From Candidatus Goldiibacteriota bacterium (GTDB lineage: Bacteria; Oederibacteriota; JAAXVQ01): a DNA stretch of 37,627 nucleotides. The stretch covers positions 1-37,627 of the forward strand of contig JAGVPM010000110.1 in the NCBI GenBank assembly GCA_020052235.1, in the 5' to 3' direction. The notes beneath the pieces were generated by a model that was not told the origin of the DNA, searched no databases, and saw nothing but the letters and a program-made list of their open reading frames with translations. This document shows, in pieces, positions 7,611 to 15,241 of the stretch (position 1 is its first letter; each line of letters begins with the position of its first letter). The translations under genes were made by a program, and so were the position numbers.

Positions 7611-8419
7611 TGCCGCTCGCTTTTTTGGATGACAACCGAGTATTGGTGCAAGTTGCGGTTGAGCGGCAGGGATTCGGTTTTGGCCAGATGCGGGGTTTGC
7701 GCCAAGGTCCGCGCGGCGCGGAGGATGTCAAGGGGAGAGATCGGAGTAACGGATGTGATCAAGAAAAAACGTTCGAAGCCCGGGGCGTTGTCGAGTTCGT
7801 AAGCTTTGGGCAAAAGGGTTTTGTGCTTGATTTGCAATTTGGATGCTGTTTGGTTGTTTTCGGGGAAATGCAGGGTCGCGGTTCCGCGTCCATCAATGGA
7901 AATAATCACGCCATAAGGTTCGGTTAAGGAAACATAGGCAATTTGCAGCAGGTCGCCGTGCCTGGCAAAGGCGAAAGGTTTGAGCAGCTCGGCGTTGCCT
8001 TGGTGTTGGCGGTAAATAGTCAAACCGGATTCCATGCCTTTTAAGCGGGTGATTTCCAATCCCGCCCCGGGATGCAATTGGGGTAAAAGCCACGCGGGCA
8101 TAATCCAAAGTGCCAGGGCTGCGGCCACGGCCACGGTTCCGGCCGGAAACATCCAGCCGGGACGGGCCCAAGTGACGTGGGTATTTGGAACGGTCCGGTC
8201 CGCGGTGGTTCCGCCCAATTGCCGCTCACGGATACGGTCTGCCATGGCGGTTGCCGGGTAATGCCGCAAGATGGCGTCGTTGGATTGAGTGAGTTCACGC
8301 AATCGTTGCTGTAAACCGGGGTCGGCTTGAAGCAATATTCGAATTTCCTCCCGTTTAGCCTGGGGAAGTTCGTCCAAGGCGTAACGTTCCAGCCAGTAAT
8401 CTGAAAGAGGGTTAGACAT
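7607..8419 (-). CDS. Membrane-bound anti-sigma factor (zinc-less), DUF4384-like periplasmic part
   Basis: 270 residues. The N-terminal 50 residues (WLERYALDELPQAKREEIR, then QADPGLQQRLREL) match the anti-sigma helical fold, but there is no Cys, so the HxxxCxxC zinc site is absent. One transmembrane helix lies at about 89-112. The periplasmic half (about 120-235) contains an SGLTIYRQ segment, then GDLLQIAYVSLTEPYGVIISIDGRG, a beta-rich region reminiscent of DUF4384/ActD-like proteins that often accompany bacterial caspases. It overlaps the sigma gene by 8 bp and the caspase gene by 4 bp. Inferred role: it holds the ECF sigma at the membrane until an envelope signal arrives. Confidence 0.75.
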   Translation of the reverse strand: MSNPLSDYWLERYALDELPQAKREEIRILLQADPGLQQRLRELTQSNDAILRHYPATAMADRIRERQLGGTTADRTVPNTHVTWARPGWMFPAGTVAVAAALALWIMPAWLLPQLHPGAGLEITRLKGMESGLTIYRQHQGNAELLKPFAFARHGDLLQIAYVSLTEPYGVIISIDGRGTATLHFPENNQTASKLQIKHKTLLPKAYELDNAPGFERFFLITSVTPISPLDILRAARTLAQTPHLAKTESLPLNRNLHQYSVVIQKSERQ

Positions 8420-8900
8420 GTTCGTACTCCTTTAATGCTTGGACCCGGGTTTTAAATTCGCGGACACGCTTGCGCACGCCCGACACGGACATTCCAAAAG
8501 CCTCGGCCACCTCTTCCAGGGTCATGCCATCCACGTAGAGCATGACCATCATTTCTTTGGTGGTCGGTTTTTCCTGGCGGAAAAGGTGGTCAAGCCAAGC
8601 ATTTAAAAAAATGGGTTTATCATGTTCGGCAGCCGAGGCAATGGAAGCAATGATTTCCTCGGAATCGTTTACAGCCGTATGTTTGGATGAACGGATAAGG
8701 TTTAAACACACATTGGTGGCCATGCGGTAGAGCAGGCTGGAAGGGTAGTCGCCCCTGAGGCGGTTTTGATAAGTTAAAAGCCGCACAAACACCTCTTGCA
8801 TGGCATCCAGCGCCCTTTCTTCCTGTTTGAGAAGAAACCGGCAGCGCCGCAAGACCATCGGTCCGTATGTTTGATAATGGGCGGCAACATCGATAGCCAT
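8412..8900 (-). CDS. ECF-type RNA polymerase sigma factor
   Basis: 162 residues, the usual size for a group 4 sigma factor. Region 2 is visible at about 16-70 (EERALDAMQEVFVRLL, then LLYRMATNVCLNLIR) and region 4 at about 108-150 (MTLEEVAEAFGMSVSGVRKR, a helix-turn-helix). There is no region 1 or 3. It is the first gene of a tightly overlapping sigma - anti-sigma - caspase operon. The housekeeping-like promoter upstream (8991-9020) suggests basal expression; no ECF-type autoregulatory promoter could be recognised. Confidence 0.9.
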   Translation of the reverse strand: MAIDVAAHYQTYGPMVLRRCRFLLKQEERALDAMQEVFVRLLTYQNRLRGDYPSSLLYRMATNVCLNLIRSSKHTAVNDSEEIIASIASAAEHDKPIFLNAWLDHLFRQEKPTTKEMMVMLYVDGMTLEEVAEAFGMSVSGVRKRVREFKTRVQALKEYEHV

Positions 8901-8990
8901 GGCGTAATCTCCCGATCGCTTCTATACCCTCTAACACCCTGGGGAATAAAAAGTGTCACTTCCCTTGGTTGAGAAGAGGCAACGGCATCC

Positions 8991-9020
8991 ATTTTACGGA
9001 CTATGGTCTTCTGTCGTCAA
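8991..9020 (-). promoter_or_regulatory. Probable sigma-70 promoter of the ECF sigma operon
   Basis: On the minus strand TTGACG (9020-9015), an 18-bp spacer and TAAAAT (8996-8991) lie about 90 bp before the sigma start codon. The fit to consensus is good, but only the sequence supports it. Confidence 0.5.
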
Positions 9021-9029
9021 TGCGGAAAT

Positions 9030-9048
9030 TTGGCAAGGGCATTGCCAA
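9030..9048. promoter_or_regulatory. Palindrome with -24/-12 (sigma-54-like) spacing on both strands
   Basis: TTGGCAA and TTGCCAA surround a 5-bp centre. Read in either direction the element gives TGGCA with GG and GC ten bases apart, as in RpoN promoters. It lies between the divergent ECF operon and hydrolase gene. It may equally be a repressor site or chance. Confidence 0.3.
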
Positions 9049-9120
9049 GCGGGGAATAGCGTGCTAGATTGAAGACCAACTTGGAAAATGAAAACTCAAT
9101 AAGTTGCGGGAGTGGTTGGC

Positions 9121-10020
9121 ATGCATGCTTTTTGGGATCATACTATGGTTTTTTTGACGTCGCTGTCCATGAAGTCAAAAAAGTTTTTTTCGCGCACCAT
9201 TTCGGGGCCTTCGTGGTCGCGGCACTTGGAGGGCGTCCGTTTATCCCAACCCCGGCAGGAAGCACCGGACCAATTTTTACTTCCCATGCAAACTTTGGCA
9301 GGTCCCGTGGACCCGGCGTATAAGATCATACAATGGAAGGGCGCGGTTTTTCCAACTTTGATTTTTCATCATGGGCACAGTGAAGCGGCCTTTGATTTTT
9401 CCGCGCAAGCCAACAATACGTTTAAAAATATGTTTTTGTGGAAGCAAGCGCCGGTGGAAGCCAATTGGATTGTTATTCGCGCACCCTATCATAATGACTC
9501 CCTGCTGCATTATTTGGAGCATATGGTGGAGTTGTCCCACTACATGGCCATGCTGGTCGGATCGGTTTGGACCATGGAGCATGTGGTACAGGAGTGCCGG
9601 CAGAAGAAAAATGAAAAAATTTATCTGGCGGGCGTGGGAATGGGCGGTTCGGCTGTGAATCTGCACCGGACGCTGTACAACAGCGCCACGGCGTATATAC
9701 CGCTGTTGGCCGGTGCAGCTTTGGCGGAAGTTTTTGTCACGGGTGCGTACCGGCGTTTGACCGGTTCGCTGGCTTTGGAATATCCGGATTCTGTGCGCCA
9801 GCTTTTGAATTTTGAAGAAGCTTTTCAAGGTGTTAAAGGAACGCCGGTGTTTCCGCTCTTGGCGCGCTTTGACCGGGTGATAAACTGGGAACGTCAAAAG
9901 CAGGGGTACATGCCGGAGTCGCTGCAGAGCATCCGCAAAGGGCATATGACGGCGCTTATGGCGCCGGACTTGTTGCGGCAACATGTTCTGCGTGCCATGC
10001 AAATTACCGCGGCTGCTTAA
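9121..10020 (+). CDS. Alpha/beta-hydrolase-like protein lacking the nucleophile serine
   Basis: 299 residues from the ATG at 9121, chosen because GGGAG lies 8 bp before it; a GTG at 9112 is in frame but overlaps that site. The protein shows an alpha/beta-hydrolase layout: an oxyanion-region HHGHSE motif (about 83-88), the RAPYHND strand, a nucleophile elbow KIYLAGVGMGG at about 167-176, and a late His (KGHMT). The elbow reads G-V-G-M-G instead of G-x-S-x-G, so the catalytic serine appears replaced by glycine. It is followed 31 bp later by a methyltransferase gene. The function is unknown and possibly non-enzymatic. Confidence 0.65.
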   Translation: MHAFWDHTMVFLTSLSMKSKKFFSRTISGPSWSRHLEGVRLSQPRQEAPDQFLLPMQTLAGPVDPAYKIIQWKGAVFPTLIFHHGHSEAAFDFSAQANNTFKNMFLWKQAPVEANWIVIRAPYHNDSLLHYLEHMVELSHYMAMLVGSVWTMEHVVQECRQKKNEKIYLAGVGMGGSAVNLHRTLYNSATAYIPLLAGAALAEVFVTGAYRRLTGSLALEYPDSVRQLLNFEEAFQGVKGTPVFPLLARFDRVINWERQKQGYMPESLQSIRKGHMTALMAPDLLRQHVLRAMQITAAA

Positions 10021-10051
10021 ATTTTTTTTGTAGCGTGAGGTGAACAGGGAT

Positions 10052-10849
10052 ATGCCGGGAGAATCTACGCAAGCGTTTGATGCCGTGGCTGAGCAATATC
10101 AGCAAAAAGCCCTGCTGCAAAATAAAGCGGCCAAAAAACTGCTGGCTTTATTGCAACCGGCAGGGCAGGAAGATATCATTGACATTGGCTGCGGCCCCGG
10201 GCATATCACCGATGCTTTGAAATTTTTGACCCGGGGCCGGGTGCTGGGCACGGATATTTCCGCGGGCATGATCGAGGAAGCCCGGGCGCAATACCGGAAT
10301 TTGGAATTTCAACAAGCGGATGCCGACGAATTGGAGTATCACGAGGCCTTTGACCTGGGATTTTGCAACAGTGCGTTTCAGTGGTTTCGTAAACCTGAAC
10401 AAGCGGCGCGGGCCATGTTGCGCTTGCTGCGTCCCGGAGGCCGTTTGGGTATTGCTTGTCCCACGGCGTGGCCGACGTTTGCTCAGTGGGTTGACCGGGT
10501 GGCGCAGACCGAGGATATCCGGCCTGTGTTTGCCCATTGGAAAAATCCTTGGTTTCTGCTGCCTGATTTACAGGCCTATCAAACTTTGTTTGAACAAGCC
10601 GGCTTTATGACCTGCCATGCCGAGCTGGCGGAAGAAACCAGCCTGGTGAATACAGAGCAAGCGTATCAGTTTTATCTGTCGGGCGCCAACAATGGATATA
10701 CCGGGCCAATGTTTTATAATCAGGCGCTTCCCGAAACGTATATCCAGACCTTTACGCGTTTGGTCCGGCAGGAAATAGAAAACGCCGCAGTTGCCGGCAA
10801 AGTGAATATTGAATTTAAACGGTTGTATTATATTGGAAGAAAAAAATAA
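10052..10849 (+). CDS. Class I SAM-dependent methyltransferase
   Basis: 265 residues from the ATG at 10052; a GTG at 10040 is in frame. SAM-binding motif I is IIDIGCGPGHITDAL, followed by an acidic end to strand 2 (GRVLGTDISAGMI), QADADEL, and a motif IV-like DLGFCNSAFQWF. RLLRPGGRLGI is the usual post-motif. The overall layout resembles BioC or trans-aconitate methyltransferases. A second, clearer BioC lies inside the biotin operon at 15921, so this one probably has another substrate. It sits between the degenerate hydrolase and mntP. Confidence 0.8.
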   Translation: MPGESTQAFDAVAEQYQQKALLQNKAAKKLLALLQPAGQEDIIDIGCGPGHITDALKFLTRGRVLGTDISAGMIEEARAQYRNLEFQQADADELEYHEAFDLGFCNSAFQWFRKPEQAARAMLRLLRPGGRLGIACPTAWPTFAQWVDRVAQTEDIRPVFAHWKNPWFLLPDLQAYQTLFEQAGFMTCHAELAEETSLVNTEQAYQFYLSGANNGYTGPMFYNQALPETYIQTFTRLVRQEIENAAVAGKVNIEFKRLYYIGRKK

Positions 10850-10861
10850 GGGGAGATGTTT

Positions 10862-11419
10862 ATGCCGATTTGGGTTTTGTTTGGTCTGGCCGTGAGTTTG
10901 GCCATGGATGCCGGCGCGGTGGCAATTGGGTCCAGCATTAAACTTTGCCAAGTCAATTTGGGGCAGATGTTGCGCATGTCCCTGAGTTTTGGTTTTTTTC
11001 AATTTATCATGCCGGTGATCGGCTGGTATTTGGGCCAGAGTGTGGCTGGAAAAATTCAGAACGTGGATCACTGGGTGGCCTTTGGTTTATTGAGCCTGGT
11101 GGGCGGGCACATGATTTGGGAATCCATTCACGCCGATACGGAGCAGAAAGAAATTAATGATCCGACCCGGGGCTGGCGGCTGTTCGTGCTTTCCATTGCC
11201 ACCAGTATTGACGCGTTGGCCGTGGGGCTCTCGCTTTCTTTGCTGAGAATTTCGATTTGGCTGCCCTCGGTGGTGATTGGCATTGTGACGGCGGTGTTGA
11301 CGGCCTTGGGGCTGCAGTTGGGATGCCGTTTGGGCAATGCATTTGGGCGGAAAATGGATTTAGCGGGCGGTTTGGTGTTGATCGCCCTGGGTGTGAAAAT
11401 TTTAGTGGAACATCTCTGA
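10862..11419 (+). CDS. mntP: MntP-type manganese efflux pump
   Basis: 185 residues from the ATG at 10862, which has correct spacing from GGGGAG; the in-frame ATG at 10856 abuts that site. Six hydrophobic segments form two homologous triplets, each with a conserved aspartate motif: SLAMDAGAVAIG and ATSIDALAVGLSLS. This is the DUF204/MntP signature for proton-driven Mn2+ export across the inner membrane. The usual yybP-ykoY riboswitch is not present; the gene follows the methyltransferase by a few bases and is probably co-transcribed with it. Confidence 0.9.
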   Translation: MPIWVLFGLAVSLAMDAGAVAIGSSIKLCQVNLGQMLRMSLSFGFFQFIMPVIGWYLGQSVAGKIQNVDHWVAFGLLSLVGGHMIWESIHADTEQKEINDPTRGWRLFVLSIATSIDALAVGLSLSLLRISIWLPSVVIGIVTAVLTALGLQLGCRLGNAFGRKMDLAGGLVLIALGVKILVEHL

Positions 11420-11432
11420 GCGGATTTTCAGA

Positions 11433-11461
11433 TTGCATTTCTCCTTTAGACTGAGTACAAT
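11433..11461 (+). promoter_or_regulatory. Promoter of the biotin operon
   Basis: TTGCAT (11433-11438), a 17-bp spacer and TACAAT (11456-11461) lie between mntP and bioB. Transcription would start about 7-8 bases later, inside the BirA-like operator. Confidence 0.6.
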
Positions 11462-11464
11462 TCA

Positions 11465-11496
11465 CCGTCAACCTAAACTAATAACTGGGTAAACAA
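11465..11496. promoter_or_regulatory. BirA-like biotin operator
   Basis: Left half CCGTCAACC (11465-11473) and right half GGTAAACAA (11488-11496) are separated by 14 bp. This is the known BirA layout, TTGTwAACC-N14-16-GGTTwACAA. The right half fits well and the left half moderately. Its position just downstream of the -10 box would let biotinyl-AMP-BirA block initiation. Confidence 0.6.
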
Positions 11497-11586
11497 TTAA
11501 ACCAACACGTCGGCATTACGGCTGTGTTTTGAAAAATGATATTATGGTTTGGGGTGCTTCAATTCACATTGGAAGGAAACAGATGT

Positions 11587-12603
11587 ATGACGAATTTGGC
11601 TTTGTCCTATATTCATCCGGATGTCCAAGCTGCCTATGCCGTGCTGGAAGGTAAGTTTCTGGACAAACCCTTAGCTCTGAAATTGGCGGCTTTACAGGGG
11701 CAGGATATTTTAGATTTGATTGCACTGGCTCACCGGGTCAAAACCAAGTTTGCCCCCCAGGGGGATATGTGCACGATCATGAATGCCAAGTCCGGCGCAT
11801 GCCCGGAGAATTGCCGGTTCTGCGCCCAGTCGGCGCACCATCAGGCCGAAGTGGAAGAGTATCCCCTGGTCTCCGAAGAGCAAATGTTGGCTGATGCCAA
11901 GCGGGCATATGACCATGGCGTGCGGGTATTCGGGCTGGTGACCAGCGGCACGGGGTATGAGGCGCGGACACCGGAGTTTGACCGGATTGTGAACAGCGTG
12001 CGCGCGATCCGCCGAGCTTTACCGGAAATGCACGTATGCGTTTCCGTGGGAATGCTCACCGAACCTTTGGTGGAAGCGTTGGCGGCCGAGGGAGTCTATC
12101 GCTACAACCTTAACCTACAAGTTAATCCCGCCAAATATCACGAACTGATTTCTTCCACGCATTCAGCTGAGGCCAGGATTGCAACTATTCGTTTGTTGCA
12201 GGCGCATGGTATCGGCACTTGCACGGGCGGGATTTTGGGTTTGGGGGAATCCATGGAAGACCGCGTGGAATTGGCGTATGCCGTGCGCGACTTAAATATA
12301 GATGTCATCCCGCTTAATGTGCTGATCCCGATTCCCGGCACGCCTTTGGAGAACCAGCCACTGGCTCCAGTGAGCGAGATTGCCAAAACTTTTGCTATTT
12401 TCCGCCTGGTCAATCCTGCCAAGGTGATTAAATTTGCCGCCGGGCGTGAAACCCGCATGAAAGATTTTCAGGGCTTGCTGATGCTGGCCGGGGCCAATGG
12501 CTTTTTAACCGGCGGTTACCTGACCACCCGCGGCCGCGACGTGGGTGAAGACCGGGCGTTTTGGGCTGAATTGGAAAAATTCAACGGTGACAGCACCGCA
12601 TAA
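11587..12603 (+). CDS. bioB: Biotin synthase
   Basis: Radical SAM enzyme that inserts sulfur into dethiobiotin, the last step of biotin synthesis. 338 residues from the ATG at 11587, which follows a GGAAGGA site; an in-frame upstream start at 11536 lacks a site. The SAM [4Fe-4S] motif is CPENCRFC (Cys72, Cys76, Cys79), and the family stretch YNLNLQVNP with the downstream AAGRETR arginine (second-cluster ligand region) is present. It is the first gene of bioB-A-F-G-C-D and is controlled by the promoter and BirA-like operator upstream. Confidence 0.96.
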   Translation: MTNLALSYIHPDVQAAYAVLEGKFLDKPLALKLAALQGQDILDLIALAHRVKTKFAPQGDMCTIMNAKSGACPENCRFCAQSAHHQAEVEEYPLVSEEQMLADAKRAYDHGVRVFGLVTSGTGYEARTPEFDRIVNSVRAIRRALPEMHVCVSVGMLTEPLVEALAAEGVYRYNLNLQVNPAKYHELISSTHSAEARIATIRLLQAHGIGTCTGGILGLGESMEDRVELAYAVRDLNIDVIPLNVLIPIPGTPLENQPLAPVSEIAKTFAIFRLVNPAKVIKFAAGRETRMKDFQGLLMLAGANGFLTGGYLTTRGRDVGEDRAFWAELEKFNGDSTA

Positions 12604-12618
12604 CAAGGAGCGGCGAGT

Positions 12619-13995
12619 ATGTACGATAAGCAACAGACCTTGAAGGTGGACCGGGAACACATCTGGCACCCGTACACGCAGATGAAAGATTACGCGGACC
12701 GGGACCCGATTGTCATGGTCCGGGGCGAGGGCGTCCGTTTGTATGATGCGGATGGGCGCATGTACTATGACACGGTGGCGTCGTGGTGGTGCAATGTGCA
12801 TGGGCATGGGCATCCGCGCCTGAAGCAGGCGCTGCAGGCGCAGGCCGAGCAGTTGGACCATGTGCTGTTCGCGGGCATTACGCATCCGCCCGCGGCCGAG
12901 ACCGTGGACCGGTTGCGGACTTTTTTGGATCCAACCCTGTGCCGTTTTTTCTTTTCGGACAATGGAGCCACGTCGACTGAGATTGCCTTGAAAATGGCTT
13001 TTCAATATTGGCAGAACGTGGGCCAAACAAAGAAAACTCGTTTTGTGTTTCTGGAAAATTCGTACCATGGCGACACGGCCGGTGCCATGAGCGTTGGGGG
13101 GATTGCGCTCTATCATGAGCTGTATGCGCCTTTGCGTTTTAAATCGTATCAGGCCGCCTCGCCGCAATGCAGCACCTGTACGCACCGGAAATCCGCCTTC
13201 ACGTATGATGCGTCAGATACCGGATGCGCCCTAGAGTGTTTCGCGTCCATGGAGACCGTGCTGCGCGAAAATTATCAGGAAATCGCGGCCGTAATCGCCG
13301 AACCGTTGATGCAGGGAGCGGCGGGGATTTCTTTTTACCCACCAGAGTATTTGCGGCGCTTGCGGGCGCTGACGCAGGAGTTGGGCGTGCTGTTGATCCT
13401 GGATGAAGTGGCGACCGGGTTTGGGCGTTTGGGAACGTTTTTTGCCCACACGAAAGCCGGTGTGGTTCCGGATTTTCTTTGCTTGTCCAAGGGGCTTTCG
13501 GCAGGCTACTTGCCGCTGGCCTTGACCGTGATGCGGGAAGAAATTTATCAGGCGTTTTACAGTGATGATGCGGCCGGCAAGACTTTTTTCCACGGGCATA
13601 CGTATACGGCCAATGCTTTGGCCTGTTCCGTGGCCGCGGAAAATTTAAAAATGTTGCAGGAGAACGGCTGGCCCGAGAGCCGGGTTGCACTCATGGCGCG
13701 GTTTCGGGAAAAGATGCGCGCCTTTGAGGAACTGGATTGCGTGGGGGATATCCGGCACCAGGGATTTGCCGGGGCCGTGGATTTGGTGAAGAGCCGGAGC
13801 CGGGGCGAGGCGTTCCCAACTGAAACCCGGATTGGATATAAGACGTATTTAAAATCAATTCAAAACAATTTACTGCTGCGCCCGTTGGACAATACTATTT
13901 ACTGGTTTTTGCCCCTAGCCGTGAACGAACAGGAGTTGGATGAAATTTTTGAAAAAAGCATGCATGTGATCCGCACCGTGGCAGCGGAACAATAA
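12619..13995 (+). CDS. bioA: Adenosylmethionine (or lysine)-8-amino-7-oxononanoate aminotransferase
   Basis: PLP-dependent class III aminotransferase making 7,8-diaminopelargonate from KAPA, 458 residues. Visible are HIWHPYTQMKDY, SDNGATSTEIALKMAF (phosphate site), LDEVATGFGR (Asp262 to the PLP nitrogen) and the Schiff-base lysine in CLSKGLSAGYLPL (Lys291). An insertion at 182-207 carries four cysteines (CSTC at 184-187, then Cys203 and Cys207), as in a subset of BioA/BioK proteins. The amino donor, SAM or lysine, cannot be decided from sequence. It lies 15 bp after bioB, and bioF starts one base after its stop. Confidence 0.95.
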   Translation: MYDKQQTLKVDREHIWHPYTQMKDYADRDPIVMVRGEGVRLYDADGRMYYDTVASWWCNVHGHGHPRLKQALQAQAEQLDHVLFAGITHPPAAETVDRLRTFLDPTLCRFFFSDNGATSTEIALKMAFQYWQNVGQTKKTRFVFLENSYHGDTAGAMSVGGIALYHELYAPLRFKSYQAASPQCSTCTHRKSAFTYDASDTGCALECFASMETVLRENYQEIAAVIAEPLMQGAAGISFYPPEYLRRLRALTQELGVLLILDEVATGFGRLGTFFAHTKAGVVPDFLCLSKGLSAGYLPLALTVMREEIYQAFYSDDAAGKTFFHGHTYTANALACSVAAENLKMLQENGWPESRVALMARFREKMRAFEELDCVGDIRHQGFAGAVDLVKSRSRGEAFPTETRIGYKTYLKSIQNNLLLRPLDNTIYWFLPLAVNEQELDEIFEKSMHVIRTVAAEQ

Positions 13996-13996
13996 A

Positions 13997-15187
13997 ATGA
14001 CAGAATCCGCAGATTATTCATCCCTGGCGCAAGCTTTAGCGGATTTGGATGCCAAGGATAACCGCCGCCGCTTGACGCTTTTGGAACGCCGGGAGGGGAA
14101 CTATGCCTGGATCGCAGGCCGACGGCTCTTGAATGTATCGTCCAATGATTATCTGGGCTTGGCCACGGACCCGCAGCTTCAGTCTGCGTTTTTCAAGCAA
14201 TGCGCTTTGGACCGGTTCGACGATGCGTTCGGCTTGAGCGCTTCGTCCTCGCGTTTGCTCACAGGCAATCACGCGGAGTACGCTTCCGTGGAAACCAAAC
14301 TGGCCGCGATGTTTGGGCGGGAGGCGGCGTTGGTGCTGAACTCCGGGTACCACGCCAATCTGGGCCTTTTGCCTGCCTTGGTGGGTCCGGAGGATGTGGT
14401 ATTCTCCGACCGGCTGAACCATGCCAGCCTGATTGACGGCGTGCGTTTGTCCGGCGCCAAGCTGTTTCGCTATCCGCATTTGGATTATGCGCACTTGGAG
14501 CATTTGCTGGCCAAGCACCGGAACCAAGCGCGCCGCGCCGTGATTGTCTCGGAGAGCGTGTTCAGCATGGACGGGGATTGCGCCGATCTGCGCCGTTTGG
14601 CGGCCTTGAAGCGCCAGTACGCGTCCTGGCTGTATGTGGATGAGGCGCATGCATTTGGGGTATTCGGCGACCGGGGCTTGGGCCTGGCCGAGACGCAGGG
14701 TGTTATCCCGGACATTGATCTTTTGGTGGGGACTTTCGGCAAGGCTTTGGCTGCCTTGGGCGCGTATGTAGTGGCGGACCGCATCGTGGTGGATTATTTG
14801 ATCAACACGACCCGCCCGTTCATTTTCACCACGGCTTTGCCCCCGGTGATCCTGCACTGGCTGAGCGGCTTGCTTGATCGTTTGCCGGAGTGGCGCGCCA
14901 AACGCGGGCAAGTGTTGGCTCTGGCGCAACAGTTGCGCGCAGCTTGCACTGAGCGCGGGCTGGCCGTGCGGGGCGAGAGCCAGATTGTTCCTATAATAAT
15001 TGGTGACAATGAACGCACGCTCAAAAGTGCGCGTGCGCTCAAGGAAGCTGGATTTCTGCTCATGGCCGTGCGGCCTCCAACGGTTCCGACCGGCACCAGC
15101 CGTTTGCGGGTTTCATTATCCGCGGCCATGGACTGGGAGGAACTTAAAGCTTTGCCCGGCTGCATAATAAAAAGTCTGGCTGAGTAG
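13997..15187 (+). CDS. bioF: 8-amino-7-oxononanoate synthase
   Basis: PLP-dependent alpha-oxoamine synthase condensing pimeloyl-ACP/CoA with L-alanine, 396 residues. Family marks are NDYLGLATDP, a GSSSRLLTG-like stretch (SASSSRLLTGNH), SDRLNHASLIDG, the PLP aspartate in YVDEAHAFGVFG (Asp215) and the Schiff-base lysine in GTFGKALAALG (Lys249). The ATG follows the bioA stop by one base. The TAG stop overlaps the first base of a GTAG-footed palindromic repeat (15187-15215). Confidence 0.95.
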   Translation: MTESADYSSLAQALADLDAKDNRRRLTLLERREGNYAWIAGRRLLNVSSNDYLGLATDPQLQSAFFKQCALDRFDDAFGLSASSSRLLTGNHAEYASVETKLAAMFGREAALVLNSGYHANLGLLPALVGPEDVVFSDRLNHASLIDGVRLSGAKLFRYPHLDYAHLEHLLAKHRNQARRAVIVSESVFSMDGDCADLRRLAALKRQYASWLYVDEAHAFGVFGDRGLGLAETQGVIPDIDLLVGTFGKALAALGAYVVADRIVVDYLINTTRPFIFTTALPPVILHWLSGLLDRLPEWRAKRGQVLALAQQLRAACTERGLAVRGESQIVPIIIGDNERTLKSARALKEAGFLLMAVRPPTVPTGTSRLRVSLSAAMDWEELKALPGCIIKSLAE

Positions 15188-15215
15188 TAGGGAACGGTTT
15201 CAAACCGTTCCCTAC
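15187..15215. repeat. REP-like palindrome with GTAG foot, between bioF and bioG
   Basis: 29-bp inverted repeat with 14-bp perfect arms starting GTAGGGAACGGTTT and a single-base centre. It overlaps the bioF stop codon. The GTAG foot and position at a gene end are typical of REP elements handled by RAYT transposases. It may act as an mRNA-stabilising hairpin inside the operon. Confidence 0.65.
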
Positions 15216-15241
15216 ATTCATATCAAATGTGAGGGACGACC

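Noticed and set aside
11420-11586. A riboswitch or leader peptide in front of bioB
   Set aside because: The gap is explained by a promoter and a BirA-like operator, with no conserved RNA structure visible.
13000-15200. Long minus-strand and other-frame ORFs under bioA, bioF and other genes
   Set aside because: They lie opposite strongly conserved genes, lack ribosome sites and have biased, low-complexity translations typical of GC-rich shadow frames.
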